From contig JBOIEQ010000002.1 in the NCBI GenBank assembly GCA_050741255.1, forward strand, positions 20,164 to 84,163: a DNA stretch of 64,000 nucleotides, read 5' to 3'. Source of the stretch: CAZXNF01 sp050741255 (GTDB lineage: Bacteria > Pseudomonadota > Gammaproteobacteria > Burkholderiales > SG8-41). This document shows positions 56,044 to 64,000 of this stretch, one piece after another (positions within the stretch are counted from its first letter, which is position 1; each line of letters starts with the position of its first letter). The translations under genes and the position numbers were made by a program. Below the pieces are notes generated by a model that did not search any database, was not told the DNA's origin, and saw nothing but the letters and a program-made list of their open reading frames with translations.

Positions 56044-57002
56044 AGGGCACCCACCGCCTGTCCGTGCTGGTCCTGCTGGCGCTCACCGCACCGGTGTTCG
56101 CCGCCGACTATCCCAGCCGCCCGATCCGCTTTATCGTGCCCTTCCCGCCCGGCGGCGGCAACGACATCGTCGGCCGCGTCGTCGCGCTAAAGCTCGGCGA
56201 AGCGCTCAACCAGTCGGTGGTCGTGGACAACCGCGGCGGCGCCGGCGGCACGATCGGCACCGACATGACGGCCAAGGCGCCGCCCGACGGCTACACGCTC
56301 CTGATCAACAACATCAGCCTCGCCGTCAACGCGACGCTGATCCCCAAGCTGCCCTACGACACGCTGAAAGATCTCGCGCCGGTCACACTGGTCGGCCGCC
56401 AGCCCAACATCCTCGTCGTGCATCCCGGCGTCCCCGTGAAGACGATGCAGGACCTGCTCGACCTCGCGCGCGCGAAGCCCGGGCAACTCACCTACGGCTC
56501 CGGCGGTGTCGGCACTGCTTCACATCTCTCCACAGAGCTGCTGAAGCTCATGACGAAAACCGACATGGCCCACGTGCCGTACAAGGGCCTGGGCCCCGCG
56601 CTCACCGATCTCATCGGTGGACGGCTGACGCTGATCATCTCGACGATGGCCTCCGCGCTGCCGCAACTGAAAGCCGGCAAGCTGCGGCCGGTGGCCGTCA
56701 CCACGCTGCAACGCTCGCCTTTCTTTCCCGAGGTGCCGACCATGAACGAGGCCGGCGTGAAGGGCTACGAGTTCAGCACCTGGTATGGCCTCTTGGTACC
56801 CGCGGGCACGCCGAAGGCCGTCATCGACCGCCTGAACGCGGAAACGGCAAAGGTGCTCGCGCAGCCCTTCGTGAAGGAACAGTTCAGCGTGCAGGGCGTG
56901 GACACGACGCCGTCCTCGCCTGCCGAGTTCGGCAGCTACCTCAAGAGCGAAGTTTCGAAATGGGGCAAGGTGGTAAAGGCTTCCGGCGCCACGCCGGAAT
57001 AA
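56040..57002 (+). CDS. Bug/TctC-family periplasmic substrate-binding protein 11
   Basis: The 320-residue precursor has a short signal peptide MKGTHRLSVLVLLALTAPVF cleaved after AA, then YPSRPIRFIVPFPPGGGNDI, SGGVGTASHLSTELLKLMTK and HVPYKGLGPALTDLIGGRLT. It is translationally coupled to Bug 10 by an ATGA overlap. It is closely similar along its length to Bug 4 (28055-29026), more so than to its own neighbour. Confidence 0.92.
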   Translation: MKGTHRLSVLVLLALTAPVFAADYPSRPIRFIVPFPPGGGNDIVGRVVALKLGEALNQSVVVDNRGGAGGTIGTDMTAKAPPDGYTLLINNISLAVNATLIPKLPYDTLKDLAPVTLVGRQPNILVVHPGVPVKTMQDLLDLARAKPGQLTYGSGGVGTASHLSTELLKLMTKTDMAHVPYKGLGPALTDLIGGRLTLIISTMASALPQLKAGKLRPVAVTTLQRSPFFPEVPTMNEAGVKGYEFSTWYGLLVPAGTPKAVIDRLNAETAKVLAQPFVKEQFSVQGVDTTPSSPAEFGSYLKSEVSKWGKVVKASGATPE

Positions 57003-57027
57003 GCTTTACACGAGATAAGGTTTCTAT

Positions 57028-57879
57028 GTGAGTCGGATTTTCGAACCAGATACGAACAGGGCAACGTTCGAGACCTTTGCTCTCAAATATGAGCCAGAGC
57101 AAACGATCGAGCAATTCATGCCAACAGCTGTAGGAAACGCTGCTTATCATCGCGTGCAACGTATCCTGTCTGGATGGCTCGTAGGTTTTGAGACTCAGTT
57201 ACGACCGGCACTATTGCAAACGAAGGAATGGCTTGAAGACTCCATCTCTCGTCAAGAGAAGTTCGGCGATGCGCCTCACTTTTCAGCAGCACTACGTAGC
57301 GAAGCATACGGCCTGTGCCAATGGATGATTGAGGGCGCTAACTGTACGGACGCGTATCGGGAAGCACTGACGAGCTACGACCTCCATTTCCAGAACGAAG
57401 GGAAGAGGCTCAAGAAAGGGCCAAAGTTCCAGTTCAACAAGGAAACTCAACGATTCGAAGACGACTACGTTAGAGGAGTCCCCTTCGAAAATAGGGAAAT
57501 TCTCAGAGGAAGCTTGGCCGACTATTTAGCAAACTGCATTCAGTGCGAGGAGTTCGAGAAGGGTGCGGCCCTCTATGAACGCATAGGGGGTAAAACCGAC
57601 CTTCTCGATAGTCGAGTCCAGACCGATATCCATTTCGGATATTGGGTGTGTAGAGAAGGAACGCGCGGTAGTAGCCGTACCGATGAGTATCGAAAGATCG
57701 GAACGAGAGTTCTACGAGCGAATCTTCAAGGTAATTGGCTTAATCACGGCCAATACGCACGAGCCGCGCAATGGCTGAAAATTGTATTTTGGCATCCTGA
57801 TAAGAATCTCCACCCACTTGAGGTAATTTTGAAGGCATACGAGCTTATGCCGGATGTTCCTCGTCCCGCATTTGTCTGA
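57028..57879 (+). CDS. Unknown protein, AT-richer, probably acquired
   Basis: The 283-residue product (GTG at 57028 with ATAAGG upstream) is not recognised. It is soluble, without signal peptide or membrane helices, rich in Glu, Arg and aromatic residues (FEPDTNRATFETFALKYEPE; HFGYWVCREGTRGSSRTDEY; QWLKIVFWHPDKNLHPLEVI) and probably all-helical. Base composition is near half G+C in sampled lines against about two-thirds around it, and codon use is unbiased. The 3' flank to 57962 is likewise AT-rich. Size, fold guess and isolation would suit a cargo or immunity-type gene, but nothing in the sequence proves this. Confidence 0.7.
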   Translation: MSRIFEPDTNRATFETFALKYEPEQTIEQFMPTAVGNAAYHRVQRILSGWLVGFETQLRPALLQTKEWLEDSISRQEKFGDAPHFSAALRSEAYGLCQWMIEGANCTDAYREALTSYDLHFQNEGKRLKKGPKFQFNKETQRFEDDYVRGVPFENREILRGSLADYLANCIQCEEFEKGAALYERIGGKTDLLDSRVQTDIHFGYWVCREGTRGSSRTDEYRKIGTRVLRANLQGNWLNHGQYARAAQWLKIVFWHPDKNLHPLEVILKAYELMPDVPRPAFV

Positions 57880-57962
57880 CTGCTTAGGTGTGTTGAGTCC
57901 AGATCGGACACTAAACTGTTGCGCAATCAGAAGTCCTATCCCCACGAAAAGATGAATTAGCC

Positions 57963-59042
57963 GTGCCGTCGCTAACGATCGTCTCCGGCGGCGGCGCCAA
58001 GGGCCCCGCCTGCTTCGTCGTCGATACCGGCGGCGCGCGCCTCATGCTCGACCTCGGTTATGGCCCGCAGCCGGGGCTGTGGCCGGACGTTTCCGGCGTC
58101 GGCAAGGTGGACGCCCTGCTGCTTTCGCACAGCCACCGCGATCACGCCGGCGGCATGAAGCTGCGTGCGCAGATCGGCGAGCCGCCGGTCTACGCGACCG
58201 ACACCGTGCGGCGGAGACTGCCGGCGGACCACACACAGCACTCGCTGCCGCTGCAGGGGACAACGACCATCGCAGGTGTCAGCGTGACGACCGGCCGCAG
58301 CGGCCACGCGCCGGGCGGCGTGTGGCTGCACCTCGCCATCGGCGGCGGGCTGCTCTACATGGGCGACAACAGCGTGGAGTCGGCGCTCTACGCCCACGAC
58401 GCGCCGCCCAGGGCCGACGTGGCGATCCTCGACTGTTCGTACGGCGATTACGCGGTGACCTTGTCCGATCGCGCCGATGAGTTCGCGCAGCACTACACCG
58501 CGGGACCGGTGTTGCTGCCGATCCCGCCCGCGGGCCGCGGACCCGAGATCGCGCTGCACGCCGCGCAAACGCAGCGCGCGCTGCCCGCCATCGACGACGC
58601 ATTGCGCGATTCGCTGCGGGCGCTCGTCACGACGGACCGCGACTGCCTGCGGTCGGGCATCGCGCCCGAGCTCGAACGGCTCGCGAACGACTGCCCCGCG
58701 ATCGACGCGCCGGACCGCGTCATGCTCGCCGGTATCGCCGACGGCACCGCCGGCGCCAGCGCGCTGCTGCTAGAACGCTGGCGCTGGGATGCAGTTCCCG
58801 CGTTCGTCTTCACCGGCTACCTGCCGCCCGGCACCCCGGCACAAACGCTGACCGACAGCGGCCGCGCGCGTTACCTGCGCTGGAACGTGCATCCGCGGCT
58901 GGCCGATAACGTCCAGCTCGTGCGCGACACCGGCGCCCGCACCATCGTGCCCGCCTTCGGCGACGCCAGCCGCTACCGCGCCGCCTGGAAGACCGCCTTT
59001 GCGCCGGCCCGCGTCCATCTTGAAGACCCGCTCACGTTCTGA
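57963..59042 (+). CDS. MBL-fold metallo-hydrolase (RNase J/CPSF-like exonuclease relative)
   Basis: The 359-residue protein starts at a GTG (57963) and has the metallo-beta-lactamase zinc motif HSHRDHAG in DALLLSHSHRDHAGGMKLR. GRSGHAPGGVWLHLAIGGGL, AILDCSYGDYA (metal Asp) and a C-terminal FTGYLPPGTPAQTLTDSG and VRDTGARTIVPAFGD resemble the beta-CASP-type layout. It probably hydrolyses a phosphodiester or ester with two zinc ions. It overlaps nothing; the next gene starts one base after its stop. Confidence 0.82.
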   Translation: MPSLTIVSGGGAKGPACFVVDTGGARLMLDLGYGPQPGLWPDVSGVGKVDALLLSHSHRDHAGGMKLRAQIGEPPVYATDTVRRRLPADHTQHSLPLQGTTTIAGVSVTTGRSGHAPGGVWLHLAIGGGLLYMGDNSVESALYAHDAPPRADVAILDCSYGDYAVTLSDRADEFAQHYTAGPVLLPIPPAGRGPEIALHAAQTQRALPAIDDALRDSLRALVTTDRDCLRSGIAPELERLANDCPAIDAPDRVMLAGIADGTAGASALLLERWRWDAVPAFVFTGYLPPGTPAQTLTDSGRARYLRWNVHPRLADNVQLVRDTGARTIVPAFGDASRYRAAWKTAFAPARVHLEDPLTF

Positions 59043-59043
59043 C

Positions 59044-59595
59044 ATGACGCTTACCGTTCCGTTGTTCGCACGACCCTTCGTATACCTCCGCCACGGCGAG
59101 ACCGACAGCAACGTGCGCCGCATCGTCGCCGGTTCACTCGACGTGCCGTTGACCGCGCGCGGCCGCGAGCAGGCACAGGCCGCGGCCCGCGCGCTGACCG
59201 GCGGCGATATCACCGCCATTTATGCCAGCCCGCTGCAGCGCGCCCGCCACACAGCGGAGACGATCGCCGCCGCGCTCGGCCTGCCGGTCACGCTGCTGGA
59301 CGACCTGCAGGAACGCTGCTGGGGTGTGCTGGAAGGCCAGCCGCAGGGCCAAAGGGTGCGCGGGACGGTGCCGGAGGGCGCGGAAACCTACGAGGCCTAC
59401 GCCGCGCGCGTGCTGCGCGGCCTCGCCGCGATTCCGCCGCGGGGCACGCCGCTCGTCGTCTCGCACTCGGGCGTGTATCGTGTCCTCTGTCGCACACTCG
59501 CCATTCCGGAGTCGCGCGAACCCGTCGCCAACGCCACACCCGTGCGTTTCCTGCCGCCGTCCGCACCGGGCGCCGGCTGGCAGATCGACATCTGA
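59044..59595 (+). CDS. Histidine phosphatase (phosphoglycerate mutase-like) family protein
   Basis: The 183-residue protein has the phospho-His motif VYLRHGETDSNVRRIVAG, the YASPLQRARHTAETIA segment and the second catalytic His in LVVSHSGVYRVLCRTLA. Members remove phosphate from sugars, nucleotides or proteins. The ATG at 59044 lies one base past the MBL gene stop, so the two are co-transcribed. Confidence 0.9.
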   Translation: MTLTVPLFARPFVYLRHGETDSNVRRIVAGSLDVPLTARGREQAQAAARALTGGDITAIYASPLQRARHTAETIAAALGLPVTLLDDLQERCWGVLEGQPQGQRVRGTVPEGAETYEAYAARVLRGLAAIPPRGTPLVVSHSGVYRVLCRTLAIPESREPVANATPVRFLPPSAPGAGWQIDI

Positions 59596-59634
59596 AGCAG
59601 CGCCCAAGCTGCACACTTAGAGGAGTTCCACGTC

Positions 59635-60531
59635 ATGACCGATCGCGTTACCACCCGACTGCGCACACTGCTCGCCCGCCCCGGTTGCACCGTTGCTCCG
59701 GGCGTCGCCGAAGGGCTGGCCGCGCGCCTCGTCGCCCGCGCGGGCTTCGACGCCGTCTACATGACCGGCTTCGGCACCAGCATGACGCGGCTGGGCATGG
59801 CCGACATCGGGCTGCTGACCATGAGCGAGATGGTCGACAACGCCGCGCGCATCGTGGAAGCGACGGGCCTGCCCGTCATCGCCGACGCCGATACCGGTTA
59901 CGGCAACCCGATGAACATGCGCCGCACCATCCGCGAGTACGAAAAAGCCGGCGTCGCCGCCGTGCACATCGAGGACCAGGACTGGCCCAAGCGCTGCGGC
60001 CACCTCGCCGGCAAGCGCGTGATCACCACCGACGACATGGTGTCCAAGATCAAGGCCGCGGTGGATGCGCGCCATGACGCCGACTTCGCGATCATCACGC
60101 GCACCGACGCCATCGCCGTCGAGGGCCTCGAAGCCGCACTGGAGCGCGGCGAGCGGTACCGCGAGGCCGGTGCCGACATGCTGTTCATCGAAGCGCCGGT
60201 CGGCCGCGCGGAGGTCGAGCGCGTGGCGAAGCACTTCAAGGGCGTGCCGCTGCTCTACAACATGGCCGCCAGCGGCAAGACGCCGCACATCCCGGCGGAG
60301 GAACTCGGCAAGCTCGGCTTCAAGCTCGCGATCTATCCGAACTACGTGATGCTGTGCGCCATTCCGGTCATCGAACGGATGCTCGCCGAACTCAAGAAAA
60401 CCGGCACCGTCGGGCACCTGCTCGGCGAGATGGCGGACTTCAAGAAGTTCACGGAGGTCGCGCAACTGCCGGAGATCCAGAAACTGGAAGCGAAGTACGG
60501 CGTGGCCGAGGACCGGCGCGCATCCCTGTAA
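59635..60531 (+). CDS. Isocitrate lyase/PEP mutase superfamily protein
   Basis: The 298-residue protein has the barrel motifs of the superfamily: GVAEGLAARLVARAGFDAVY, metal Asp residues in VIADADTGYGNPMNM, HIEDQDWPKRCGHLAGKRVI (the KKCGH loop as KRCGH) and IITRTDAIAVEGLEAALERG. Methylisocitrate lyase, oxaloacetate decarboxylase, dimethylmalate lyase and phosphonopyruvate enzymes share it. Three MmgE/PrpD genes nearby make a C-C lyase for a methylcitrate-like acid attractive, but this is inference. Confidence 0.88.
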   Translation: MTDRVTTRLRTLLARPGCTVAPGVAEGLAARLVARAGFDAVYMTGFGTSMTRLGMADIGLLTMSEMVDNAARIVEATGLPVIADADTGYGNPMNMRRTIREYEKAGVAAVHIEDQDWPKRCGHLAGKRVITTDDMVSKIKAAVDARHDADFAIITRTDAIAVEGLEAALERGERYREAGADMLFIEAPVGRAEVERVAKHFKGVPLLYNMAASGKTPHIPAEELGKLGFKLAIYPNYVMLCAIPVIERMLAELKKTGTVGHLLGEMADFKKFTEVAQLPEIQKLEAKYGVAEDRRASL

Positions 60532-60538
60532 GCGTCCC

Positions 60539-61204
60539 ATGGCCTTCGAACTGCGGCTCCATCAGGACGGCATCGCGCCTGGCGCAAAGCTCGCGCTCCG
60601 TGCCGCGCCCGCGCGTGCGATCTACGTCGTCTCCGGAGGTGTGCGCACCCAGACCGGCGGCCTCAGCGCCGCGTTCGGCGCGAACAGTGCGTTTCATACG
60701 ACAGCCGCGCTGGCCGTGACCGGCGGCAACCTGCCGACCGTGGCCTTACGCTGGGAGCTTACGAAGGACGACGCCCTCGACAGTTTCCCGACCGGCGAGG
60801 GCCTTTCCAGCTCGCGCCTGCTGGCGGCGCCGATGGCGCTCGACCGCAACGCCGACTGGCTGCTGCGCTGCGACCGCGTGGACTTCCCGCCCAAAGGCGA
60901 GGCGCTGCTGCACACACACCAGGGCGGCGGCACGCGCTGCCTGCTGTTCGGCGGCATCCGCATCGAGACGCAGGGCCACACCCATCACTACGGTCCGCTC
61001 GGTGCCTGGTTCGAGGCCGGGCCGGACCCGGTCTACGCCGCCGCGTCCGAAACGGAGCCGTCCGCGTTCGTCCGCGTCATGCTGCTGCCGCGCGCGCTGC
61101 TGGGCAAATCGTCCATCGCCTACGTCAAACCCGAAGACCTGGCCAAACCCAAGAGCCAGCGCTATCAGGTTTTTCTCGACGTGCCGGTGACGCTGCCCGG
61201 ATAA
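60539..61204 (+). CDS. Cupin-like protein of unknown function
   Basis: The 221-residue protein has two beta-rich halves. The second has a cupin-like metal site (EALLHTHQGGGTRCLLFGGI followed by TQGHTHHYGPLGAWFEAGPD), with several His residues that could hold a metal ion. It has no signal peptide. It begins 7 bases after the PEP-mutase-like gene and precedes a Bug gene, so it probably serves the same pathway. Confidence 0.75.
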   Translation: MAFELRLHQDGIAPGAKLALRAAPARAIYVVSGGVRTQTGGLSAAFGANSAFHTTAALAVTGGNLPTVALRWELTKDDALDSFPTGEGLSSSRLLAAPMALDRNADWLLRCDRVDFPPKGEALLHTHQGGGTRCLLFGGIRIETQGHTHHYGPLGAWFEAGPDPVYAAASETEPSAFVRVMLLPRALLGKSSIAYVKPEDLAKPKSQRYQVFLDVPVTLPG

Positions 61205-61238
61205 TCCCGCACCCACCAAAAAAAGCCCGGAGGAGACC

Positions 61239-62207
61239 ATGAACACAACGCTAAAAGCCGCCCTGACGGCTGCACTGACCCTGTTGAGCGGCGCCGCACT
61301 CGCGCAGGCCTATCCCGCCAAGACCATCCGCGTCGTGGTGCCCTTCGCGCCCGGCGGCAACGTGGACATCAACGCGCGCGCCGTCGCGCCCGGCATGACC
61401 GAGTTGCTCGGCCAGTCCGTGGTGGTCGACAACCGCGGCGGCGCCGGCGGCATGATCGGCGCGGAGATCGTCGCCAAGTCGCCGCCGGACGGCTACACGC
61501 TCGGCATGTTCTCCAACAGCGTGTACAGCGTTGCGCCCAATGTGTTCGCCAAGCCGCTCTACAACCCGATCCGCGACTTCACGCCCATCGTGGCGCTGAC
61601 GAGCGTGCCCTTCGTGCTGGTGATCCATCCGTCGGTGCCGGCGAAGACGCTCAAGGAATTCGTCGCCATCGAAAAGTCGCGTCCCGGCAAGATGACGCTC
61701 GCCAACGCCGGCGTCGGCACCTCCAACCATCTCGTCGGCGAACTGATCCAGCTGTCCACCGGCACCAAGATGGCCTCCATCCCGTACAAGGGCAGCGGCC
61801 CCGCGCTGATCGATCTGCTGGGCGGGCAGGTGGACTCGCACGTGGACCAGCTCACCGCCTCCATCGGCTACATCAAGAGCGGCCGCATCCGCGCCGTCGG
61901 CGTCACGACCGACAAGCGCTCGTCGCAACTGCCGGATGTGCCGACGCTCGCCGAGCAGGGGCTCAAAGGCTTCGATGCCACCACGATCACCGGGCTGGTC
62001 GCGGCGGCCGGTACGCCCAAGGACATCGTCGACCGACTGAACGCGGCCGCCGTGAAGGTCATCAACCAGCCGGTGATCAAGCAGCGCTTCGCCGAACTCA
62101 GCGCCGAAGTGATCGGCAGCACACCGGCCTGGTTCGGCGACTACATCAAGGAAGACCTCGCCCGCTGGGCAAAGGTCATGAAAGACGCGGGCATCGCCGC
62201 GCAATAA
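61239..62207 (+). CDS. Bug/TctC-family periplasmic substrate-binding protein 12
   Basis: The 322-residue precursor has a signal peptide MNTTLKAALTAALTLLSGAA cleaved near LAQ, then YPAKTIRVVVPFAPGGNVDI, NAGVGTSNHLVGELIQLSTG and SIPYKGSGPALIDLLGGQVD. The loop reads PGGNVDI in place of PGGGTDI. CGGAGGAGACC precedes the ATG. An amidohydrolase gene follows 18 bases later, its probable metabolic partner. Confidence 0.92.
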   Translation: MNTTLKAALTAALTLLSGAALAQAYPAKTIRVVVPFAPGGNVDINARAVAPGMTELLGQSVVVDNRGGAGGMIGAEIVAKSPPDGYTLGMFSNSVYSVAPNVFAKPLYNPIRDFTPIVALTSVPFVLVIHPSVPAKTLKEFVAIEKSRPGKMTLANAGVGTSNHLVGELIQLSTGTKMASIPYKGSGPALIDLLGGQVDSHVDQLTASIGYIKSGRIRAVGVTTDKRSSQLPDVPTLAEQGLKGFDATTITGLVAAAGTPKDIVDRLNAAAVKVINQPVIKQRFAELSAEVIGSTPAWFGDYIKEDLARWAKVMKDAGIAAQ

Positions 62208-62225
62208 CGCAAAGGAAGTAACCGC

Positions 62226-63119
62226 ATGAGCACCATCCCCGCCCACGCGCCGCTCTGCGCCGGGCCCGACCGGCAGCCCGCCACACCCAAACTCAAACTG
62301 CCCGCGGGCGCGACCGACTGCCACTTCCACATCTTCGGACCGGGGGCGAAATATCCCTACGCGGACAACCGCATCTACACGCCGCCCGACTCCCTCCTCG
62401 TCGACTGGCAGCACCTGGCCAGGACGCTGTGCGTCCAGCGCGGCGTCATCGTGCAACCGTCCGTCTACGGCACCGACAACACGGTGACGCTGGGCGCGCT
62501 GGAAGCGATGCGCGACACCTGGCGAGCGGTGGTAGTGGTCGAGGACGACATTGCCGACGCCGAGCTGGAGCGCATGCACAAGCTGGGCGTGCGCGGCGTG
62601 CGCTTCAACGTCGTGGATGTCGCCACCGACAAGGGCAAGCTGCCGATGGACGCCGTGCGCCGGCTGGCGAACAAGGTCAAGCCGCTGGGTTGGCATGTGC
62701 AGTTCCTGATGCACGTCGACGAATACCCGGACCTGGAAAAGATGTTCGACGGTTTTCCGACCGACATCGTGATCGATCACTTCGGCTACATGAAAGCGGC
62801 CAAGGGCATACAGAATCCCGGGTTCCAGGGATTCCTGCGACTGCTGAAAGGCGGCCGCTGCTGGGTCAAATTCACCGGTGCCTACCGCATCTCGGCGGAG
62901 AAGCGGCTCCCTTACGCCGATGTCACGCCGATCGCGCACGCGCTGGTGGAGGCGAACCCAGACCGCGTGGTGTGGGGCACCGACTGGCCGCACCCCAAGC
63001 ATGAAAGCGACATGCCGAACGACGGCATCATGTGCGACCGATTAAGCGACTGGGTGCCCGATGCGGCGCGGCTGAAGAAGGTGCTGGTGGATAACCCAGC
63101 GAAACTATACGGCTTCTAG
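62226..63119 (+). CDS. Amidohydrolase family 2 protein (2-pyrone-4,6-dicarboxylate lactonase-like)
   Basis: The 297-residue TIM-barrel protein has the first-strand metal site ATDCHFHIFGPGAKYPYADN, GVIVQPSVYGTDN, VIDHFGYMKAAKG and the final Asp in VVWGTDWPHPKHE. PDC lactonase (LigI) and related decarboxylases open with the same DCHxHIFGP pattern. It would hydrolyse a lactone or decarboxylate an aromatic-derived acid. It follows Bug 12 directly and is separated from leuC by a palindrome. Confidence 0.88.
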   Translation: MSTIPAHAPLCAGPDRQPATPKLKLPAGATDCHFHIFGPGAKYPYADNRIYTPPDSLLVDWQHLARTLCVQRGVIVQPSVYGTDNTVTLGALEAMRDTWRAVVVVEDDIADAELERMHKLGVRGVRFNVVDVATDKGKLPMDAVRRLANKVKPLGWHVQFLMHVDEYPDLEKMFDGFPTDIVIDHFGYMKAAKGIQNPGFQGFLRLLKGGRCWVKFTGAYRISAEKRLPYADVTPIAHALVEANPDRVVWGTDWPHPKHESDMPNDGIMCDRLSDWVPDAARLKKVLVDNPAKLYGF

Positions 63120-63127
63120 AACGAAAA

Positions 63128-63263
63128 TAGCCGCAGAGACGCAGAGAGCGCAGAGAGCGCAGAGAAGACAAAAGGCGAGAATAAGAAAAACCAGAAAGTA
63201 TTCAGGCGATCATGTTTCCTGAATATTGGTTTTCCTCTGCGCTCTCTGCGTCTCTGCGGCTAA
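63128..63263. repeat. Text-like palindrome, GCAGAGACGCAGAGA family, copy 3
   Basis: The left arm 63128-63168 (AGCCGCAGAGACGCAGAGAG...) has an extra tandem unit GAGCGCAGA; the right arm is 63231-63263. The centre of about 60 nt is AT-rich and unlike the centres of copies 1 and 2. It lies between the amidohydrolase and leuC. Confidence 0.87.
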
Positions 63264-63286
63264 TTGAATTGATTTAAAGGTTAAAT

Positions 63287-64000
63287 ATGACCACACCGAA
63301 AACCATGTTCGAGAAAATCTGGGACCGCCACGTGATCGTGAAGCGTGGCGAGAACGAGGCATTGCTGCACATCGACCGCAACTTCGTGCACGAAGGCTCG
63401 TTTCATGCCTTTGGCGCACTGGCCGCGGAGGGCCGCAAGGTCCGCAAACCGCACCAGACCGTCGCCACCGCCGACCACTACGTGCCGACGCGAAACCGCG
63501 AGCAGGGCATCGCCGCCGTCACCGATGCCGAAATGCTGAACATGATCGAGTTGTTCGATCACAACGCCAGGACCAACGGCATCGCGCACTATTACGGCAT
63601 CGACCACCCGCAGCAGGGCATCGTGCACGTGGTCGGCCCCGAGCTGGGCCTCACCCTGCCCGGCATCACGCTCTCCTGCGGCGACTCGCACACCTCCACC
63701 CACGGCGCGCTCGGCGCGTTCGCCTTCGGCATCGGCGCCTCCCAGCTGAAACAGGTGCTGGCGACGCAGTGCCTGTGGCAGAAGAAACCGAAGACCCTGC
63801 GCATCCGCGTGGATGGCGCGCTCCCGCCCGGGGTCACCGCCAAGGACATCGTGCTGGCGATCATCGCGAAGATCGGCACCGCCGGCGCCACCGGCCACAC
63901 CATCGAGTTCGCCGGCTCGACCATCCGCGCGCTGAGCATGGAAGGCCGGCTGACGGTGTGCAACATGGCGATCGAAGCCGGGGCGCGTTCCGGCATCTGT
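63287..64000 (+). CDS. leuC: 3-isopropylmalate dehydratase large subunit-like (aconitase family), 3' end outside window
   Basis: The 238 visible codons start MTTPKTMFEKIWDRHVIVKR. They include the aconitase-family segments FVHEGSFHAFGALAAEGRKV, TADHYVPTR and CGDSHTSTHGALGAFAFGIG, then EGRLTVCNMAIEAGARSGIC with the first cluster-region cysteine. LeuC with LeuD isomerises 2- to 3-isopropylmalate through a 4Fe-4S cluster. AAAGG lies six bases before the ATG. In a catabolic neighbourhood it could be a paralogue acting on methylated malates or citraconate; the sequence shown does not decide. Confidence 0.88.
   Translation, partial: MTTPKTMFEKIWDRHVIVKRGENEALLHIDRNFVHEGSFHAFGALAAEGRKVRKPHQTVATADHYVPTRNREQGIAAVTDAEMLNMIELFDHNARTNGIAHYYGIDHPQQGIVHVVGPELGLTLPGITLSCGDSHTSTHGALGAFAFGIGASQLKQVLATQCLWQKKPKTLRIRVDGALPPGVTAKDIVLAIIAKIGTAGATGHTIEFAGSTIRALSMEGRLTVCNMAIEAGARSGIC

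Noticed and set aside
57028..57879. Immunity or toxin-system gene
   Set aside because: Size and base composition would suit it, but there is no toxin partner or recognisable domain, so it is listed as unknown.
29513..63263. CRISPR array suggested by repeated CGCAGAGA and CACAGAGG words
   Set aside because: The words are directly adjacent, form palindromic arms, lack unique spacers of even length, and no cas gene is present.

Overview
The window is chromosomal DNA of roughly two-thirds G+C, almost fully coding, from a betaproteobacterium that is most likely a member of the Burkholderiales. The grounds are the zapB-like/zapA/6S RNA/EVE-domain neighbourhood, the purE-purK-purC cluster, and above all twelve periplasmic receptors of the Bug/TctC family, whose great expansion is a hallmark of that group. 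No rRNA, tRNA, CRISPR array, prophage or transposase gene was seen.

Layout. 1-5.5 kb is core: the start of an MsbA-type lipid exporter, a BtuB-like TonB receptor under a cobalamin riboswitch whose loop carries an inserted palindrome, then zapB-like, zapA, 6S RNA and an EVE protein. 5.45-5.71 kb is a three-armed inverted-repeat element lying exactly on the stop codons of two convergent genes. 5.7-16 kb mixes acyl-CoA enzymes, two Bug receptors, a fatty acid cis/trans isomerase, an SDR, an SMP-30 lactonase and an enolase-superfamily enzyme. 16-22.4 kb is a complete peptide-type ABC importer operon ending in a HAD dehalogenase. 22.5-25.4 kb is a large FAD/Fe-S oxidoreductase, followed by a second three-armed element. 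25.7-39.3 kb is an unbroken plus-strand run of fourteen catabolic and Bug genes. 39.3-46.7 kb holds small membrane and stress-type proteins, a TsaC/Sua5 protein, purC-purK-purE and a pair of paralogous glycosyltransferases. 47-64 kb is a second plus-strand catabolic run with MmgE/PrpD, acyl-CoA dehydrogenase, NDP-forming acyl-CoA synthetase, four Bug receptors, one AT-richer gene of foreign look, a PEP-mutase-like enzyme, an amidohydrolase and the start of leuC.

How the genes fit together. The accessory parts look like a store of small organic-acid catabolic cassettes. Each typically has one or two Bug binding proteins beside enzymes acting on acids or CoA thioesters (CoA transferase, crotonase, acyl-CoA dehydrogenase, MmgE/PrpD, fumarylacetoacetase-type hydrolase, HCCA-isomerase-like protein). 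No TctA or TctB membrane partner is present, so these receptors must share distant permeases or act as sensors. Substrates cannot be read from the sequence.

The most unusual layer is non-coding. Nine intergenic palindromes are built from short, repeated, text-like words of six different sequence families. All nine lie between co-directional genes, and one of them supplies the start codon and signal peptide of a Bug receptor. A tenth, of a seventh family, sits inside the riboswitch.
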